Shown: positions 43,037 to 51,370 of the stretch, in pieces | Numbering within the stretch: the stretch's first letter is position 1 | How the letters are laid out: the number at the start of each line of letters is the position of its first letter | Source: Flavobacterium haoranii | GTDB taxonomy: Bacteria; Bacteroidota; Bacteroidia; Flavobacteriales; Flavobacteriaceae | Reading direction: 5' to 3' | Assembly (NCBI RefSeq): GCF_009363055.1 | Contig: NZ_CP045292.1 | Span: 744,001 to 808,000 of the forward strand | DNA: 64,000 bases | Made by a program: the position numbers and the translations under genes | The notes under the pieces: generated by a model | Databases searched by the model: none | Seen by the model: the letters and a program-made list of their open reading frames with translations, nothing else | Told to the model about the DNA's origin: nothing

Positions 43037-45370
43037 ATGATAGAGCAATATATTAGCCAACTCAACGAAGCGCAACGTGCACCAGTTTTACAAAAAGACG
43101 GACCAATGATTGTTATTGCAGGTGCGGGCTCGGGTAAAACTCGTGTTTTAACTATGCGTATTGCTTATTTAATGAGTCAAGGTGTAGATGCTTTTAATAT
43201 TTTAGCGCTTACTTTTACTAACAAAGCTGCTCGCGAAATGAAAAATCGTATTGCGAGTATTGTTGGTAATAACGAAGCAAAAAACTTATGGATGGGAACA
43301 TTTCACTCGGTTTTTGCTAAAATTCTAAGAATAGAAGCTGATAAATTAGGTTATCCTTCAAACTTTACAATTTATGATACTCAAGATTCGGTTCGTTTAA
43401 TTGGTGCTATCATCAAAGAAATGCAATTAGATAAAGATGTCTACAAACCAAAACAAGTTTTAGGCCGTATTTCTTCTTATAAAAACTCATTAATCACTGT
43501 TAAAGCTTATTTCAATAATCCAGAATTACAAGAGGCTGATGCCATGAGTAAAAAACCTCGTTTAGGAGAAATTTATCAAAATTACGTAGAACGTTGTTTT
43601 AAATCGGGTGCCATGGATTTTGATGATTTATTATTGAAAACTAATGAATTATTAAATCGTTTTCCAGATGTCTTAGCAAAATATCAAGACAGATTTAGAT
43701 ATATTTTAGTAGATGAGTACCAAGATACCAACCATTCACAGTATTTAATAGTTCGAGCGCTTTCAGACAGATTCCAAAACATTTGTGTTGTAGGTGACGA
43801 TGCTCAAAGTATTTATGCATTTCGTGGTGCAAACATTAATAATATTTTAAATTTCCAAAAAGATTACGATGGTGTTCAAATGTATCGATTAGAGCAAAAT
43901 TATCGTTCAACTCGAAACATTGTAGAAGCAGCAAATGACGTAATTGATAAAAATAAAACAAAACTAGAAAAAGTAGTTTGGACGGATAATGAAGAAGGAC
44001 CAAAAATTAAAGTGCACCGCAGTTTAACCGATAGTGAGGAAGGAAGATTTGTAGCTTCAACTATTTTTGAACAAAAAATGCAAAATCAGTTACCTAACAA
44101 TCATTTTGCAGTTTTGTACAGAACCAATGCACAATCACGTTCTATTGAAGATGCTTTGCGAAAAAGAGATATTCCTTATAGAATTTATGGAGGTCTTTCC
44201 TTTTATCAACGTAAAGAAATTAAAGATGTTTTAGCTTATTTACGATTAGTTGTAAATCCTAAAGATGAAGAAGCTTTAGTTCGTGTTATTAATTATCCCG
44301 CAAGAGGAATTGGAGATACAACTGTCGAAAAATTAACAGTAACAGCAAATCATTATAAGCGTTCTATTTTCGAAGTAATGGAACATATCGATAAGATTGA
44401 TTTAAAATTAAATTCTGGAACAAAAGCTAAATTACAAGATTTTGTAACAATGATTAAAAGCTTTCAAATCATTAATGAAAATCAAGATGCTTTTTATTTA
44501 ACAGACCATGTTACCAAAAAAACTGGATTGGTTCAAGAACTTAAAAAAGATGGTACTCCAGAAGGAATTGCTAGAATTGAAAATATTGAAGAATTACTAA
44601 ATGGTATTAAAGATTTCACGGAAGGTCAAAAAGAAGTTGATGGAGCAAGAGGTTCGTTAGCCGAGTTTTTAGAAGATGTAGCTTTGGCAACCGATTTAGA
44701 TAAAGATACTGGCGATGATGATCGAGTGGCTTTAATGACAATTCACTTAGCAAAAGGATTAGAATTTCCTCACGTATTCATTGTAGGAATGGAAGAAGAT
44801 TTGTTTCCAAGTGCTATGAGTATGAATACCAGAAGTGAGTTAGAGGAGGAGCGACGATTGTTTTATGTAGCATTAACGCGTGCAGAACATCAAGCTTACT
44901 TAACATATGCACAATCTCGTTACCGATGGGGAAAATTAGTAGATAGTGAACCTTCTAGATTTATTGAAGAAATAAATGACCGCTTTTTAGATTATTTAAA
45001 TCCCGAAAATGTTGGAAATTATCGTTATAAACCTATGATGGATATCGATATTTTTGGAGATGTAGATAAATCTAAATTAAGATTGGCAAAACCTGTAAAT
45101 AGTGCACCACCAAAATATTTAGAAAACCCTTCTGAAAAACCAAATATTAGAAAGTTAAAACCTGTTTCGGGAATTAAAACTCAAGCTACAACAAATTTAT
45201 TTGATTCTAGTTTAGTGGTTGGGAATGTTGTAATGCACGAGCGTTTTGGAAAAGGAGAAGTAATTAGCTTAGAAGGAGTAGGAGCCGATAAAAAAGCAGA
45301 AATAAAGTTTGATGTTGGAGGAGTTAAAAAACTTTTATTGAAGTTTGCTAAGCTTGATGTGATTGGGTAA
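43037..45370 (+). CDS. uvrD: UvrD/PcrA-type ATP-dependent DNA helicase
   Basis: A 777-residue superfamily 1A helicase (3'-5') for excision repair, mismatch repair or removal of recombination filaments. Motifs in order: Q-motif LNEAQRAPV, Walker A GAGSGKTR (about residues 29-36), DEYQDTN, QSIYAFRGANI, QNYRSTRNI, TIHLAKGLEFPHVFI and ALTRAEHQAYLTYA. The C-terminal tail ends in a Tudor-like MHERFGKGEVISLEGVG module known in PcrA. The start is ATG at 43037 or 43031; sequence in frame before 43031 has no ATG. A consensus promoter lies just upstream. Confidence 0.94.
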   Translation: MIEQYISQLNEAQRAPVLQKDGPMIVIAGAGSGKTRVLTMRIAYLMSQGVDAFNILALTFTNKAAREMKNRIASIVGNNEAKNLWMGTFHSVFAKILRIEADKLGYPSNFTIYDTQDSVRLIGAIIKEMQLDKDVYKPKQVLGRISSYKNSLITVKAYFNNPELQEADAMSKKPRLGEIYQNYVERCFKSGAMDFDDLLLKTNELLNRFPDVLAKYQDRFRYILVDEYQDTNHSQYLIVRALSDRFQNICVVGDDAQSIYAFRGANINNILNFQKDYDGVQMYRLEQNYRSTRNIVEAANDVIDKNKTKLEKVVWTDNEEGPKIKVHRSLTDSEEGRFVASTIFEQKMQNQLPNNHFAVLYRTNAQSRSIEDALRKRDIPYRIYGGLSFYQRKEIKDVLAYLRLVVNPKDEEALVRVINYPARGIGDTTVEKLTVTANHYKRSIFEVMEHIDKIDLKLNSGTKAKLQDFVTMIKSFQIINENQDAFYLTDHVTKKTGLVQELKKDGTPEGIARIENIEELLNGIKDFTEGQKEVDGARGSLAEFLEDVALATDLDKDTGDDDRVALMTIHLAKGLEFPHVFIVGMEEDLFPSAMSMNTRSELEEERRLFYVALTRAEHQAYLTYAQSRYRWGKLVDSEPSRFIEEINDRFLDYLNPENVGNYRYKPMMDIDIFGDVDKSKLRLAKPVNSAPPKYLENPSEKPNIRKLKPVSGIKTQATTNLFDSSLVVGNVVMHERFGKGEVISLEGVGADKKAEIKFDVGGVKKLLLKFAKLDVIG

Positions 45371-45379
45371 AATGTTTTC

Positions 45380-45431
45380 GTCACTTCGAGTGTTTTTATG
45401 AAGTGAAACATAATAAAAATGTATCGAGAAG
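45380..45431 (+). repeat. REP-like palindrome, copy G (left of the GIY-YIG gene)
   Basis: GTCA, closing CT, TCGAGTG, arm TTTTTAT, loop, arm ATAAAAA, TGTA, TCGAGA, closing AG. Confidence 0.8.
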
Positions 45432-45432
45432 C

Positions 45433-45720
45433 ATGCAACAATCATTTGTTTATATTTTAAAATGCTCAGACAACTCATATTATACCGGAGTGACAAGTAA
45501 TTTGTCTCAGAGAATTTTTCAACATAACGTTGGCTTTTATCCAGATTGTTATACAATAAATAGAAGACCAATTGAATTAGTTTATTATGCTGAATTTACA
45601 GATATATCTATTGCAATTGAATTTGAGAAAAAAATTAAAAAATGGTCGAGACGTAAAAAAAAAGCATTAATAAATGAAGAATACGATAAGTTACCTAATT
45701 TAGCAAAAAAGAAATTTTAA
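45433..45720 (+). CDS. GIY-YIG nuclease family protein
   Basis: A 95-residue stand-alone GIY-YIG endonuclease domain of the small UPF0213/UvrC-N-like type. The GIY position reads VYILKCSDNSYYTGVTS (residues 6-22, YIG as YTG), the catalytic Arg is R27 in LSQRIFQH, and the metal-binding Glu is E65 in EFEKKIKKWSRRKK. All expected catalytic residues are present. An upstream GTG at 45403 lies inside the repeat, so ATG at 45433 is preferred. The gene is tightly bracketed by inverted REP-like palindromes, which suggests a functional link between nuclease and repeat. Confidence 0.88.
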   Translation: MQQSFVYILKCSDNSYYTGVTSNLSQRIFQHNVGFYPDCYTINRRPIELVYYAEFTDISIAIEFEKKIKKWSRRKKKALINEEYDKLPNLAKKKF

Positions 45721-45723
45721 TTG

Positions 45724-45763
45724 GCTCTCGATACTTTCATCTACGATGAACACTCGAGCTGAC
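45724..45763 (-). repeat. REP-like palindrome, copy H (right of the GIY-YIG gene)
   Basis: Minus strand: GTCA, closing GC, TCGAGTG, arm TTCATC, loop GTA, arm GATGAA, AGTA, TCGAGA, closing GC. Confidence 0.8.
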
Positions 45764-45781
45764 GAAAGTAAATCATAAAAA

Positions 45782-46402
45782 ATGGCAGAATTTATCAAAA
45801 TTTACGAAGACAAACCTAGCGAAGCAGCCATAAAAAAGGTTGTTGACGTACTTAGAGATGGTGGTTTGGTAATTTATCCTACTGATACTGTTTATGGTTT
45901 AGGTTGCGATATTACAAATTCTCGTGCTTTAGAGAAAATAGCAAAAATTAAAGGGATAAAACTCGAAAAGGCAAATTTCTCTTTTATTTGCTACGATTTA
46001 AGTAATATTTCCGATTATATAAAGCAGATAGATACTTCAACTTTTAAAATTTTAAAAAGAGCATTACCTGGTCCTTATACTTTTATTTTACCAGGAAATA
46101 ATGATTTACCTAAAGAGTTTCGTAAAAAGAAAACTGTTGGTATTCGTGTTCCTGATAATAATATTGCTCGTGAAATTGTGAAAATACTTGGAAACCCAAT
46201 TGTTTCTACTTCAATTCACGATGAAGATGAAGTATTAGAGTATTCTACTGATCCTGAACTAATTTTTGAAAAATGGCAAAACAAAGTCGATTTAGTAATC
46301 GATGGTGGTTATGGAGACAATGTAGCTTCTACAATAATAGATTTATCTAGTTATGAGCCTGAAGTAATACGTGAAGGAAAAGGAAGTTTAGATATTTTAT
46401 AA
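45782..46402 (+). CDS. L-threonylcarbamoyladenylate synthase (Sua5/YciO/YrdC family)
   Basis: A 206-residue YrdC-fold protein with the family signature GGLVIYPTDTVYGLGCDITN (about residues 27-46) and the KRALPGPYTFILPG and KKTVGIRVPDN motifs. Sua5/TsaC members make threonylcarbamoyl-AMP for the t6A modification of tRNAs at position 37. The sequence is closest to the YciO-like subgroup, whose role is less certain. It lies just after the GIY-YIG cassette and ends at a strong terminator. Confidence 0.87.
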   Translation: MAEFIKIYEDKPSEAAIKKVVDVLRDGGLVIYPTDTVYGLGCDITNSRALEKIAKIKGIKLEKANFSFICYDLSNISDYIKQIDTSTFKILKRALPGPYTFILPGNNDLPKEFRKKKTVGIRVPDNNIAREIVKILGNPIVSTSIHDEDEVLEYSTDPELIFEKWQNKVDLVIDGGYGDNVASTIIDLSSYEPEVIREGKGSLDIL

Positions 46403-46404
46403 TA

Positions 46405-46438
46405 AAAAAAGGTTAGCAAATTCGCTAACCTTTTTTTA
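46405..46438. terminator. bidirectional terminator
   Basis: Stem AAAGGTTAGC/GCTAACCTTT with A- and T-runs between the convergent Sua5-like and yebC genes. Confidence 0.85.
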
Positions 46439-46442
46439 TTTA

Positions 46443-47156
46443 TTATGATTCTTGCATGTTATGAAAAACGTTCATAACGTCGTCATCTTCTTCAATTTTT
46501 TCTAATAATTTTTCAACATCAGCTACTTGCTCTGGAGTTAGCTCTTTTGTTACTTGAGGAATTCTATCAAAACCAGAAGACAAAATTTCCATTCCACGGT
46601 TTTCTAACTCTTTTTGAATAGTTCCAAAACTCTCAAAAGGGGCATACATTACGATTCCGTCTTCATCGGCAAAAATTTCTTCTACTCCAAAATCAATCAT
46701 TTCTAATTCTAATTCTTCAACATCTAAACCTTCTGCAGGAATTCTAAAATTACAAGTATGGTCAAACATAAATTCTACAGAACCTTGAGTCCCCATTGTA
46801 CCATTACATTTGTTAAAGTAACTTCTAATGTTTGCAACAGTTCTATTATTATTATCAGTAGCTGTTTCTATTAAAATTGCAATTCCGTGAGGAGCATATC
46901 CTTCAAATAAAACTTCTTTAAAGTTAGCAGTATCTTTATCTGAAGCTTTTTTAATAGCTCTTTCTACATTGTCTTTTGGCATGTTAGCTGCTTTCGCATT
47001 TTGAATCACCGCTCTTAATCGCGAGTTAGTTTCAGGATTTGGACCTCCTTCTTTAACTGCCATTACGATATCTTTACCAATTCTTGTAAACGTTTTAGCC
47101 ATTGCTGACCAACGTTTCATTTTACGTGCTTTTCTAAACTCAAACGCTCTTCCCAT
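46443..47156 (-). CDS. yebC: YebC/PmpR family protein (TACO1-like)
   Basis: A 237-residue protein with the typical start MGRAFEFRKARKMKRWSAMAK in its Bacteroidota form (first 20 residues seen) and ARKAGPNPETN-like segment GGPNPETNSRLRAVIQNAKA, then NMPKDNVERAIKKA and GTMGTQGSVEFMFDH. The family was named as transcriptional regulators; recent work on YebC/TACO1 proteins places them on the ribosome to relieve stalling at proline stretches. Length is standard. A -7 box TATTTTTG lies at 47188-47195. Confidence 0.94.
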   Translation of the reverse strand: MGRAFEFRKARKMKRWSAMAKTFTRIGKDIVMAVKEGGPNPETNSRLRAVIQNAKAANMPKDNVERAIKKASDKDTANFKEVLFEGYAPHGIAILIETATDNNNRTVANIRSYFNKCNGTMGTQGSVEFMFDHTCNFRIPAEGLDVEELELEMIDFGVEEIFADEDGIVMYAPFESFGTIQKELENRGMEILSSGFDRIPQVTKELTPEQVADVEKLLEKIEEDDDVMNVFHNMQES

Positions 47157-47187
47157 TTCTGTATGGATATTAATTTAATTTGAGTTG

Positions 47188-47195
47188 CAAAAATA
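47188..47195 (-). promoter_or_regulatory. -7 box for yebC
   Basis: Minus-strand TATTTTTG fits TAnnTTTG, 31 bases before the yebC ATG. Confidence 0.45.
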
Positions 47196-47212
47196 AGAAA
47201 TTATATCAAAAA

Positions 47213-47234
47213 AAAAGAGGCCTAAGCCTCTTTT
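47213..47234 (-). terminator. terminator of the TM2-DUF2752 operon
   Basis: Perfect 9-bp stem AAAAGAGGC/GCCTCTTTT with loop CTAA, running over the DUF2752 stop codon and followed on the minus strand by a T-run. Confidence 0.8.
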
Positions 47235-47557
47235 GGATATGTAAGTTTGCCAATAAATCCTGGCATTCTTTTACCTTGTATATCGTAAATTGCTTTTATC
47301 CATAAAACTCCCATCATTGGAAATACTATAAATGATAATTTATTATATCCCCAAGCACCAGAAAAATCAAAATGTATAATATGCATAATTGCTCTAGTTA
47401 AACCACATGCATAACATTCTATTCCCGCTAATTGAACTGAGAGGCAAATACTTTCGCCATTATCAAAAAAATCAACTGGTAAAAATAATAATATTATTGG
47501 TGCTAATATTATGACTATATTAGAAGAATAAAAGTAAAGTTTACGAAAGAATTTCAT
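47222..47557 (-). CDS. DUF2752 domain membrane protein
   Basis: A 111-residue inner-membrane protein with two or three helices. The DUF2752 core motif is visible as ECYACGLTRAIMHIIHFDF followed by AWGYNKLSFIVFP. The conserved Cys-x-Gly-(L/M)-(T)-R signature is thought to form the family's defining site, but no function is established. It follows the TM2-domain gene by 12 bases and shares its promoter; DUF2752 and TM2 genes are often neighbours in Bacteroidota. Confidence 0.87.
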   Translation of the reverse strand: MKFFRKLYFYSSNIVIILAPIILLFLPVDFFDNGESICLSVQLAGIECYACGLTRAIMHIIHFDFSGAWGYNKLSFIVFPMMGVLWIKAIYDIQGKRMPGFIGKLTYPKEA

Positions 47558-47569
47558 ATTTTAATATGA

Positions 47570-47917
47570 TTACAGAGTTTTAGAATAACTTCCGTTTTTA
47601 GGTTGTAAGTCACCTGTAATGATTCTAATTAAATCAATTAAAGCCCAAACACCACAACCACCTAATGTCAATAATTGAACAATTCCTTGCCAAGTATATC
47701 CTAAATAAAAACGGTGAATTCCTAAACCACCAATTAAAGCTACTAAAATAAGAGCAGTAACTTGACTTTTTCCGCTTCCAGCAGCAGGAGAACTTAATTC
47801 ATCGTCTAATTGATTAACAGTTTCAGTTTGTGTTTGAACAGGGAATGAAGCATAACTAATTGAAGTAATTGCTCCGAAGGCAAAAAATAATGCCGCTAGA
47901 AATAATTTTAGTTTCAT
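47570..47917 (-). CDS. TM2 domain-containing protein
   Basis: A 115-residue membrane protein. It begins with a signal-like helix (MKLKLFLAALFFAFGAITSI), then a Gln/Thr/Ser-rich linker, and ends in a TM2 domain (about residues 60-110) with the hallmark IGGLGIHRFYLGYTWQGIVQ, GGCGVWALIDLIRIITG. TM2 proteins have two closely spaced helices and no settled function. Upstream in-frame sequence to 47944 would break the signal, so ATG at 47917 is chosen. A full promoter (47942-47973) lies just upstream. Confidence 0.9.
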   Translation of the reverse strand: MKLKLFLAALFFAFGAITSISYASFPVQTQTETVNQLDDELSSPAAGSGKSQVTALILVALIGGLGIHRFYLGYTWQGIVQLLTLGGCGVWALIDLIRIITGDLQPKNGSYSKTL

Positions 47918-47941
47918 ATAAAATAATGTTTTAGATTTGCA

Positions 47942-47973
47942 CAAATTTAAATAAGTGATAAAATGTTTCCAAA
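47942..47973 (-). promoter_or_regulatory. promoter of the TM2-DUF2752 operon
   Basis: Minus strand TTTG (47970-47973), a 20-base spacer and TAAATTTG (47942-47949). The -33 element lies inside the start of the divergent gene at 47963. Confidence 0.6.
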
Positions 47974-48853
47974 TTTTTTTAGGTATTTTTTAATAGTATT
48001 TTTATTAATAATCAATTTTACCTATTCACAAACTGAATATGAGTTTTATGGAGCACTACAACTCAATGGTAATCAAGAGCATTCAATCTCCTATAAAATA
48101 AATTTCAAAATTAATAATGGTAAGATTAATGGTTACTCGGTTACTGATATAACTGGTGAACATGAAACAAAAAATGTTATTTCAGGATTTTATGACAGTA
48201 ATACAAAAATTTTACAATTTAAAGAAGAAGAAATTTTATATACAAAATCTCCAATAAGTGAAAATTCATTTTGTTTTGTAAATTTTAAAGGTAAAGTTGA
48301 CTTAGGTTCAAAAAACACTATTATTAAGAATAACTTTAAGGGTTTATTTAAAAATAAACAAAAATGTATTGATGGACTTCTAACATTAATTAGTGTTGAA
48401 AAAGTTGAAAAACTTGTAAATAAAGTTGATAAAAAAATTCAACGTTCAAATAAAGTTGACAACGCAACAAAAGAAAAGTATAGTCCTGTTAAAATTTATG
48501 ATAGTTTGAAGGTAAATTATGTGAAAGCAAACCAAAATGTAAATTTGTTTTTTAAAGGAAATAAAGTTGAATTAAAAATTTGGGATGTTGGAAAAGAAGA
48601 TGGTGATATAATTGATTTGTATCAAGATGACAAAATTTTATTAAAAGATTATACAACTACCAAAATAATTAAAATTATTCCAGTAAGTCTTAAGAGTAAT
48701 ACTGAATTTAAAATTTCAGCTAAAAATTTAGGAACTATAGGTTTAAATACTCCTAAAATAGAAGTTTCTGATGGTGATCGAAAATTTGAACTAATGATTA
48801 ATTTAAATACTAATGAGTCAGCAAAAATAACAATAATAAAAAATGAACCCTAA
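47963..48853 (+). CDS. hypothetical exported protein
   Basis: Not recognised. The 296-residue product has a signal peptide (about residues 1-22, ending NFTYSQ), a beta-rich N-terminal domain (about 23-140) with GALQLNGNQEHSISYKINF, a Lys-rich linker (about 145-175), and a C-terminal beta domain (about 180-296) with NKVELKIWDVGKEDGDIID and NLGTIGLNTPKIEVSDGD. The last motif set recurs in my memory of Flavobacteriaceae hypothetical proteins. It is divergent from the TM2 gene; a -33 element of that operon falls inside its first codons. It is probably periplasmic or outer-membrane associated. Confidence 0.65.
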   Translation: MFPNFFRYFLIVFLLIINFTYSQTEYEFYGALQLNGNQEHSISYKINFKINNGKINGYSVTDITGEHETKNVISGFYDSNTKILQFKEEEILYTKSPISENSFCFVNFKGKVDLGSKNTIIKNNFKGLFKNKQKCIDGLLTLISVEKVEKLVNKVDKKIQRSNKVDNATKEKYSPVKIYDSLKVNYVKANQNVNLFFKGNKVELKIWDVGKEDGDIIDLYQDDKILLKDYTTTKIIKIIPVSLKSNTEFKISAKNLGTIGLNTPKIEVSDGDRKFELMINLNTNESAKITIIKNEP

Positions 48854-48867
48854 TGGTTCATTTTTTA
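48838..48867. terminator. bidirectional terminator
   Basis: 9-bp stem AAATGAACC/GGTTCATTT with T-runs, overlapping the stop of the exported-protein gene and facing gcvT. Confidence 0.75.
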
Positions 48868-48880
48868 TTATTGTTATTTT

Positions 48881-49966
48881 TTAGTTCTTCTTATAAAAAG
48901 GTAATTTCACCACTTTAGCTTTTAAATCTTTATTTCTAATTCTAATATAAATTTCACTTCCTTCTGTAGCTAAAGTTGTAGGAACATAACCTAAACCAAT
49001 TGCTTTTCCTAAAGAAGGCGATTGTGTTCCAGAAGTTACAATTCCAATTACAGTGCCTTTTGCATCAACAATTTCATAATCGTGACGAGGAATTCCTCTA
49101 TCAATTAATTCAAAACCAACTAATTTCTTAGAAACTCCAGCTTCTTTTTGTTTTTTCAAGTTTTCAGAATTTGTAAATTCTTTATCAAACTTAGTAATCC
49201 AGCCTAATCCTGCTTCAAGTGGAGAAGTGGTATCGTTAATATCGTTTCCGTATAAACAGAATCCCATTTCTAGACGTAAGGTATCACGAGCCGCTAAACC
49301 AATTGGTTTAATTCCAAATGCAGCGCCTGCTTCAAAAACTTTGTTCCAAATTTGTTCGGCATCTTCATTTTTGAAATAAATTTCGAATCCACCAGAACCA
49401 GTATAACCTGTAGCTGAAACAATTACGTCGCTTTTTCCTGCGAAATCTCCAATTTGGAAGGTGTAATATCCCATATTAGCTAAATCAATAGATGTTAAAG
49501 ATTGCATCGCTTCAGCCGCTTTTGGTCCTTGAATTGCTAATAATGAATACTCGTCAGATAAATTTTGCATGTCTACACCTAAATCATTGTGTGAAGCAAT
49601 CCAATTCCAATCTTTTTCAATGTTAGAAGCATTAACTACTAACATATAATTATTGTCTTCAATTTTATAAACAATTAAATCATCAACAATTCCGCCTTCT
49701 GTATTAGGTAAACAAGAATATTGTGCTTTACCATTAACTAATTTAGAAGCATCATTAGAAGTTACTTTTTGAATCAAGGCTAAAGCATTTTCTCCTTTTA
49801 AGAAAAATTCGCCCATGTGCGATACATCAAACACTCCAACACCATTACGAACAACTTCGTGTTCTGCATTTACTCCTTCGTATTGTACTGGCATGTTGAA
49901 ACCTGCAAAAGGAACCATTTTTGCTCCTAGTTGTTCATGAACATGAGTTAAAGCTGTATTTTTCAT
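48881..49966 (-). CDS. gcvT: aminomethyltransferase (glycine cleavage system T protein)
   Basis: A 361-residue GcvT that transfers the aminomethyl carbon of glycine to tetrahydrofolate in the glycine cleavage complex. It starts [20 protein letters not shown] and contains [38 protein letters not shown] and the C-terminal [21 protein letters not shown]. Length matches the family. gcvH and gcvP are not in the window, so the genes are dispersed, as is usual in Flavobacteria. It sits alone between the terminator and the thr operon. Confidence 0.96.
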   Translation of the reverse strand: MKNTALTHVHEQLGAKMVPFAGFNMPVQYEGVNAEHEVVRNGVGVFDVSHMGEFFLKGENALALIQKVTSNDASKLVNGKAQYSCLPNTEGGIVDDLIVYKIEDNNYMLVVNASNIEKDWNWIASHNDLGVDMQNLSDEYSLLAIQGPKAAEAMQSLTSIDLANMGYYTFQIGDFAGKSDVIVSATGYTGSGGFEIYFKNEDAEQIWNKVFEAGAAFGIKPIGLAARDTLRLEMGFCLYGNDINDTTSPLEAGLGWITKFDKEFTNSENLKKQKEAGVSKKLVGFELIDRGIPRHDYEIVDAKGTVIGIVTSGTQSPSLGKAIGLGYVPTTLATEGSEIYIRIRNKDLKAKVVKLPFYKKN

Positions 49967-50063
49967 TTAGTAGTTTGTGTTATATTTTTATGGTGCTAAA
50001 TTATTCTTTTTAAATAAAGTGTACAAGTTTAAAAATATAAAATTTTTAACTACTTCTGTTGCA

Positions 50064-51355
50064 TTATCTGTAAATTAAAGCCAGACTTTCCTTCAGTTCT
50101 TCGTAATTCTCAATTACAATCGATTTTTTTTCTTTATCAATAATTCCCGAAATATCGTCGGGCAACGGCAATTCTTTGCCAATAACTTGTTCTACAGTGT
50201 CTTTAAATTTGATAGGATGTGCCGTTTCTAAAAATACTTTTACGCTATTTGGAATCGTTGCTTTTTGTGTTCCTAAGTAACCAACAGCACCATGAGGATC
50301 AGCAACATAATCGTATTGAGAATATAGTTCTTGTATCGCTTTTTTGGTTTGTAAATCATTATAGGAATACGACGAAAACACCGATTTCAATTCCGGAACA
50401 TTTTGATGAAATAATTCTAAAATTCGCACAAAATTACTCGGATTGCTTACATCCATAGCGTTTGATAATGTGGCAACCGTTTGCGACGGTAAATATTCTT
50501 CCGTTTCTAAAAAGCGTGGAACCGTATTATTAGCATTGGTTGCTGCTATAAATTGTTCGATTGGTAATCCCATTTTGTAAGCCAACAAACCGGCACAAAT
50601 GTTTCCAAAATTTCCACTTGGACACGAAATAACTACTTTTTGCTGTAGCTTTTTCAGTTTTTTATAAGCCACAAAATAGTAAATCATTTGAGGCAACCAG
50701 CGCGCCACATTGATAGAATTAGCTGAAGTTAGATTGTATTTTTGCAATGAACTATCCAAAAAGCTTTTTTAACCATAGCTTGGCAAGTGTCGAAAGTATC
50801 GGTTACTTCCAAAGCAAAAATGTTTCCTCCCAAAGTAGTTAATTGTTTTTCCTGAATTTCACTTACACGTTTAGAAGGGTAGAGGATTACCACTTTTACA
50901 CCTTTCACGCCTAAAAAGCCATTAGCAACCGCACCACCGGTATCACCGGAAGTTGCAACTAAAACAGTCACATTTTCATTAGAATTTCTATTAAAGTAAC
51001 CCAAACAACGCGACATGAATCTTGCGCCAACATCTTTAAAAGCTAATGTTGGTCCGTGGAAAAGTTCTAATGAATACAAATCTTCCGTTATTTTGACTAC
51101 CGGAAAATCGAAAGTCAAGGTTTGGTTGATGATTTCTTTTAAAGCATATTCCGGAATTTCGTCGCCAATGAAAGGTTGTAAAACGGTATAAGCGATTTCG
51201 GTATCCGAAAGATTTTCGATAGTATCAAAAAAGCTTTGTGGTAATTGCGGAATTTCTTCTGGAAAATACAAACCTTTATCGGGCGCTAATCCATGAATAA
51301 CTGCGTCTTTAAAACGAACTTTTATATTGTGATTATTGGTACTGAAATATTGCAT
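50064..51355 (-). CDS. thrC: threonine synthase, disrupted here by an apparent -1 frameshift
   Basis: ThrC converts O-phosphohomoserine to threonine with pyridoxal phosphate. The N-terminal frame (51355 down to about 50760) holds the start MQYFSTNNHNIKVRFKDAVI, the PLP lysine K107 in LAFKDVGARF and ATSGDTGGAVANGF. The C-terminal frame resumes as LDSSLQKYNLTSANSINVAR and runs to 50064. The break is at five A on the + strand (50758-50762); one extra base joins them into a product of about 430 residues, normal for ThrC. It is the last gene of thrA-thrB-thrC. I infer a sequence error. Confidence 0.9.
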
Positions 51356-51370
51356 TTTTAAATTTACAAA

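Larger units (their letters stand above)
45380..45763 (+). mobile_element. GIY-YIG nuclease cassette flanked by inverted REP-like repeats
   Basis: Repeat copies G (45380-45431, +) and H (45724-45763, -) face each other with GTCA outermost. The nuclease start codon follows copy G after one base, and the stop precedes copy H by 3 bases. The unit fits exactly between the helicase and Sua5-like genes. No target-site duplication is obvious. The cassette resembles a REP-flanked RAYT gene in layout; mobility is inference. Confidence 0.65.

Noticed and set aside
45403..45432. Upstream GTG start of the GIY-YIG gene
   Set aside because: The extra ten residues lie inside repeat G and are not part of the domain; ATG at 45433 fits the family.
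50064..51355. Two separate threonine synthase-like genes
   Set aside because: The two frames are the N- and C-terminal parts of one ThrC and join with a single added base in a run of five A.
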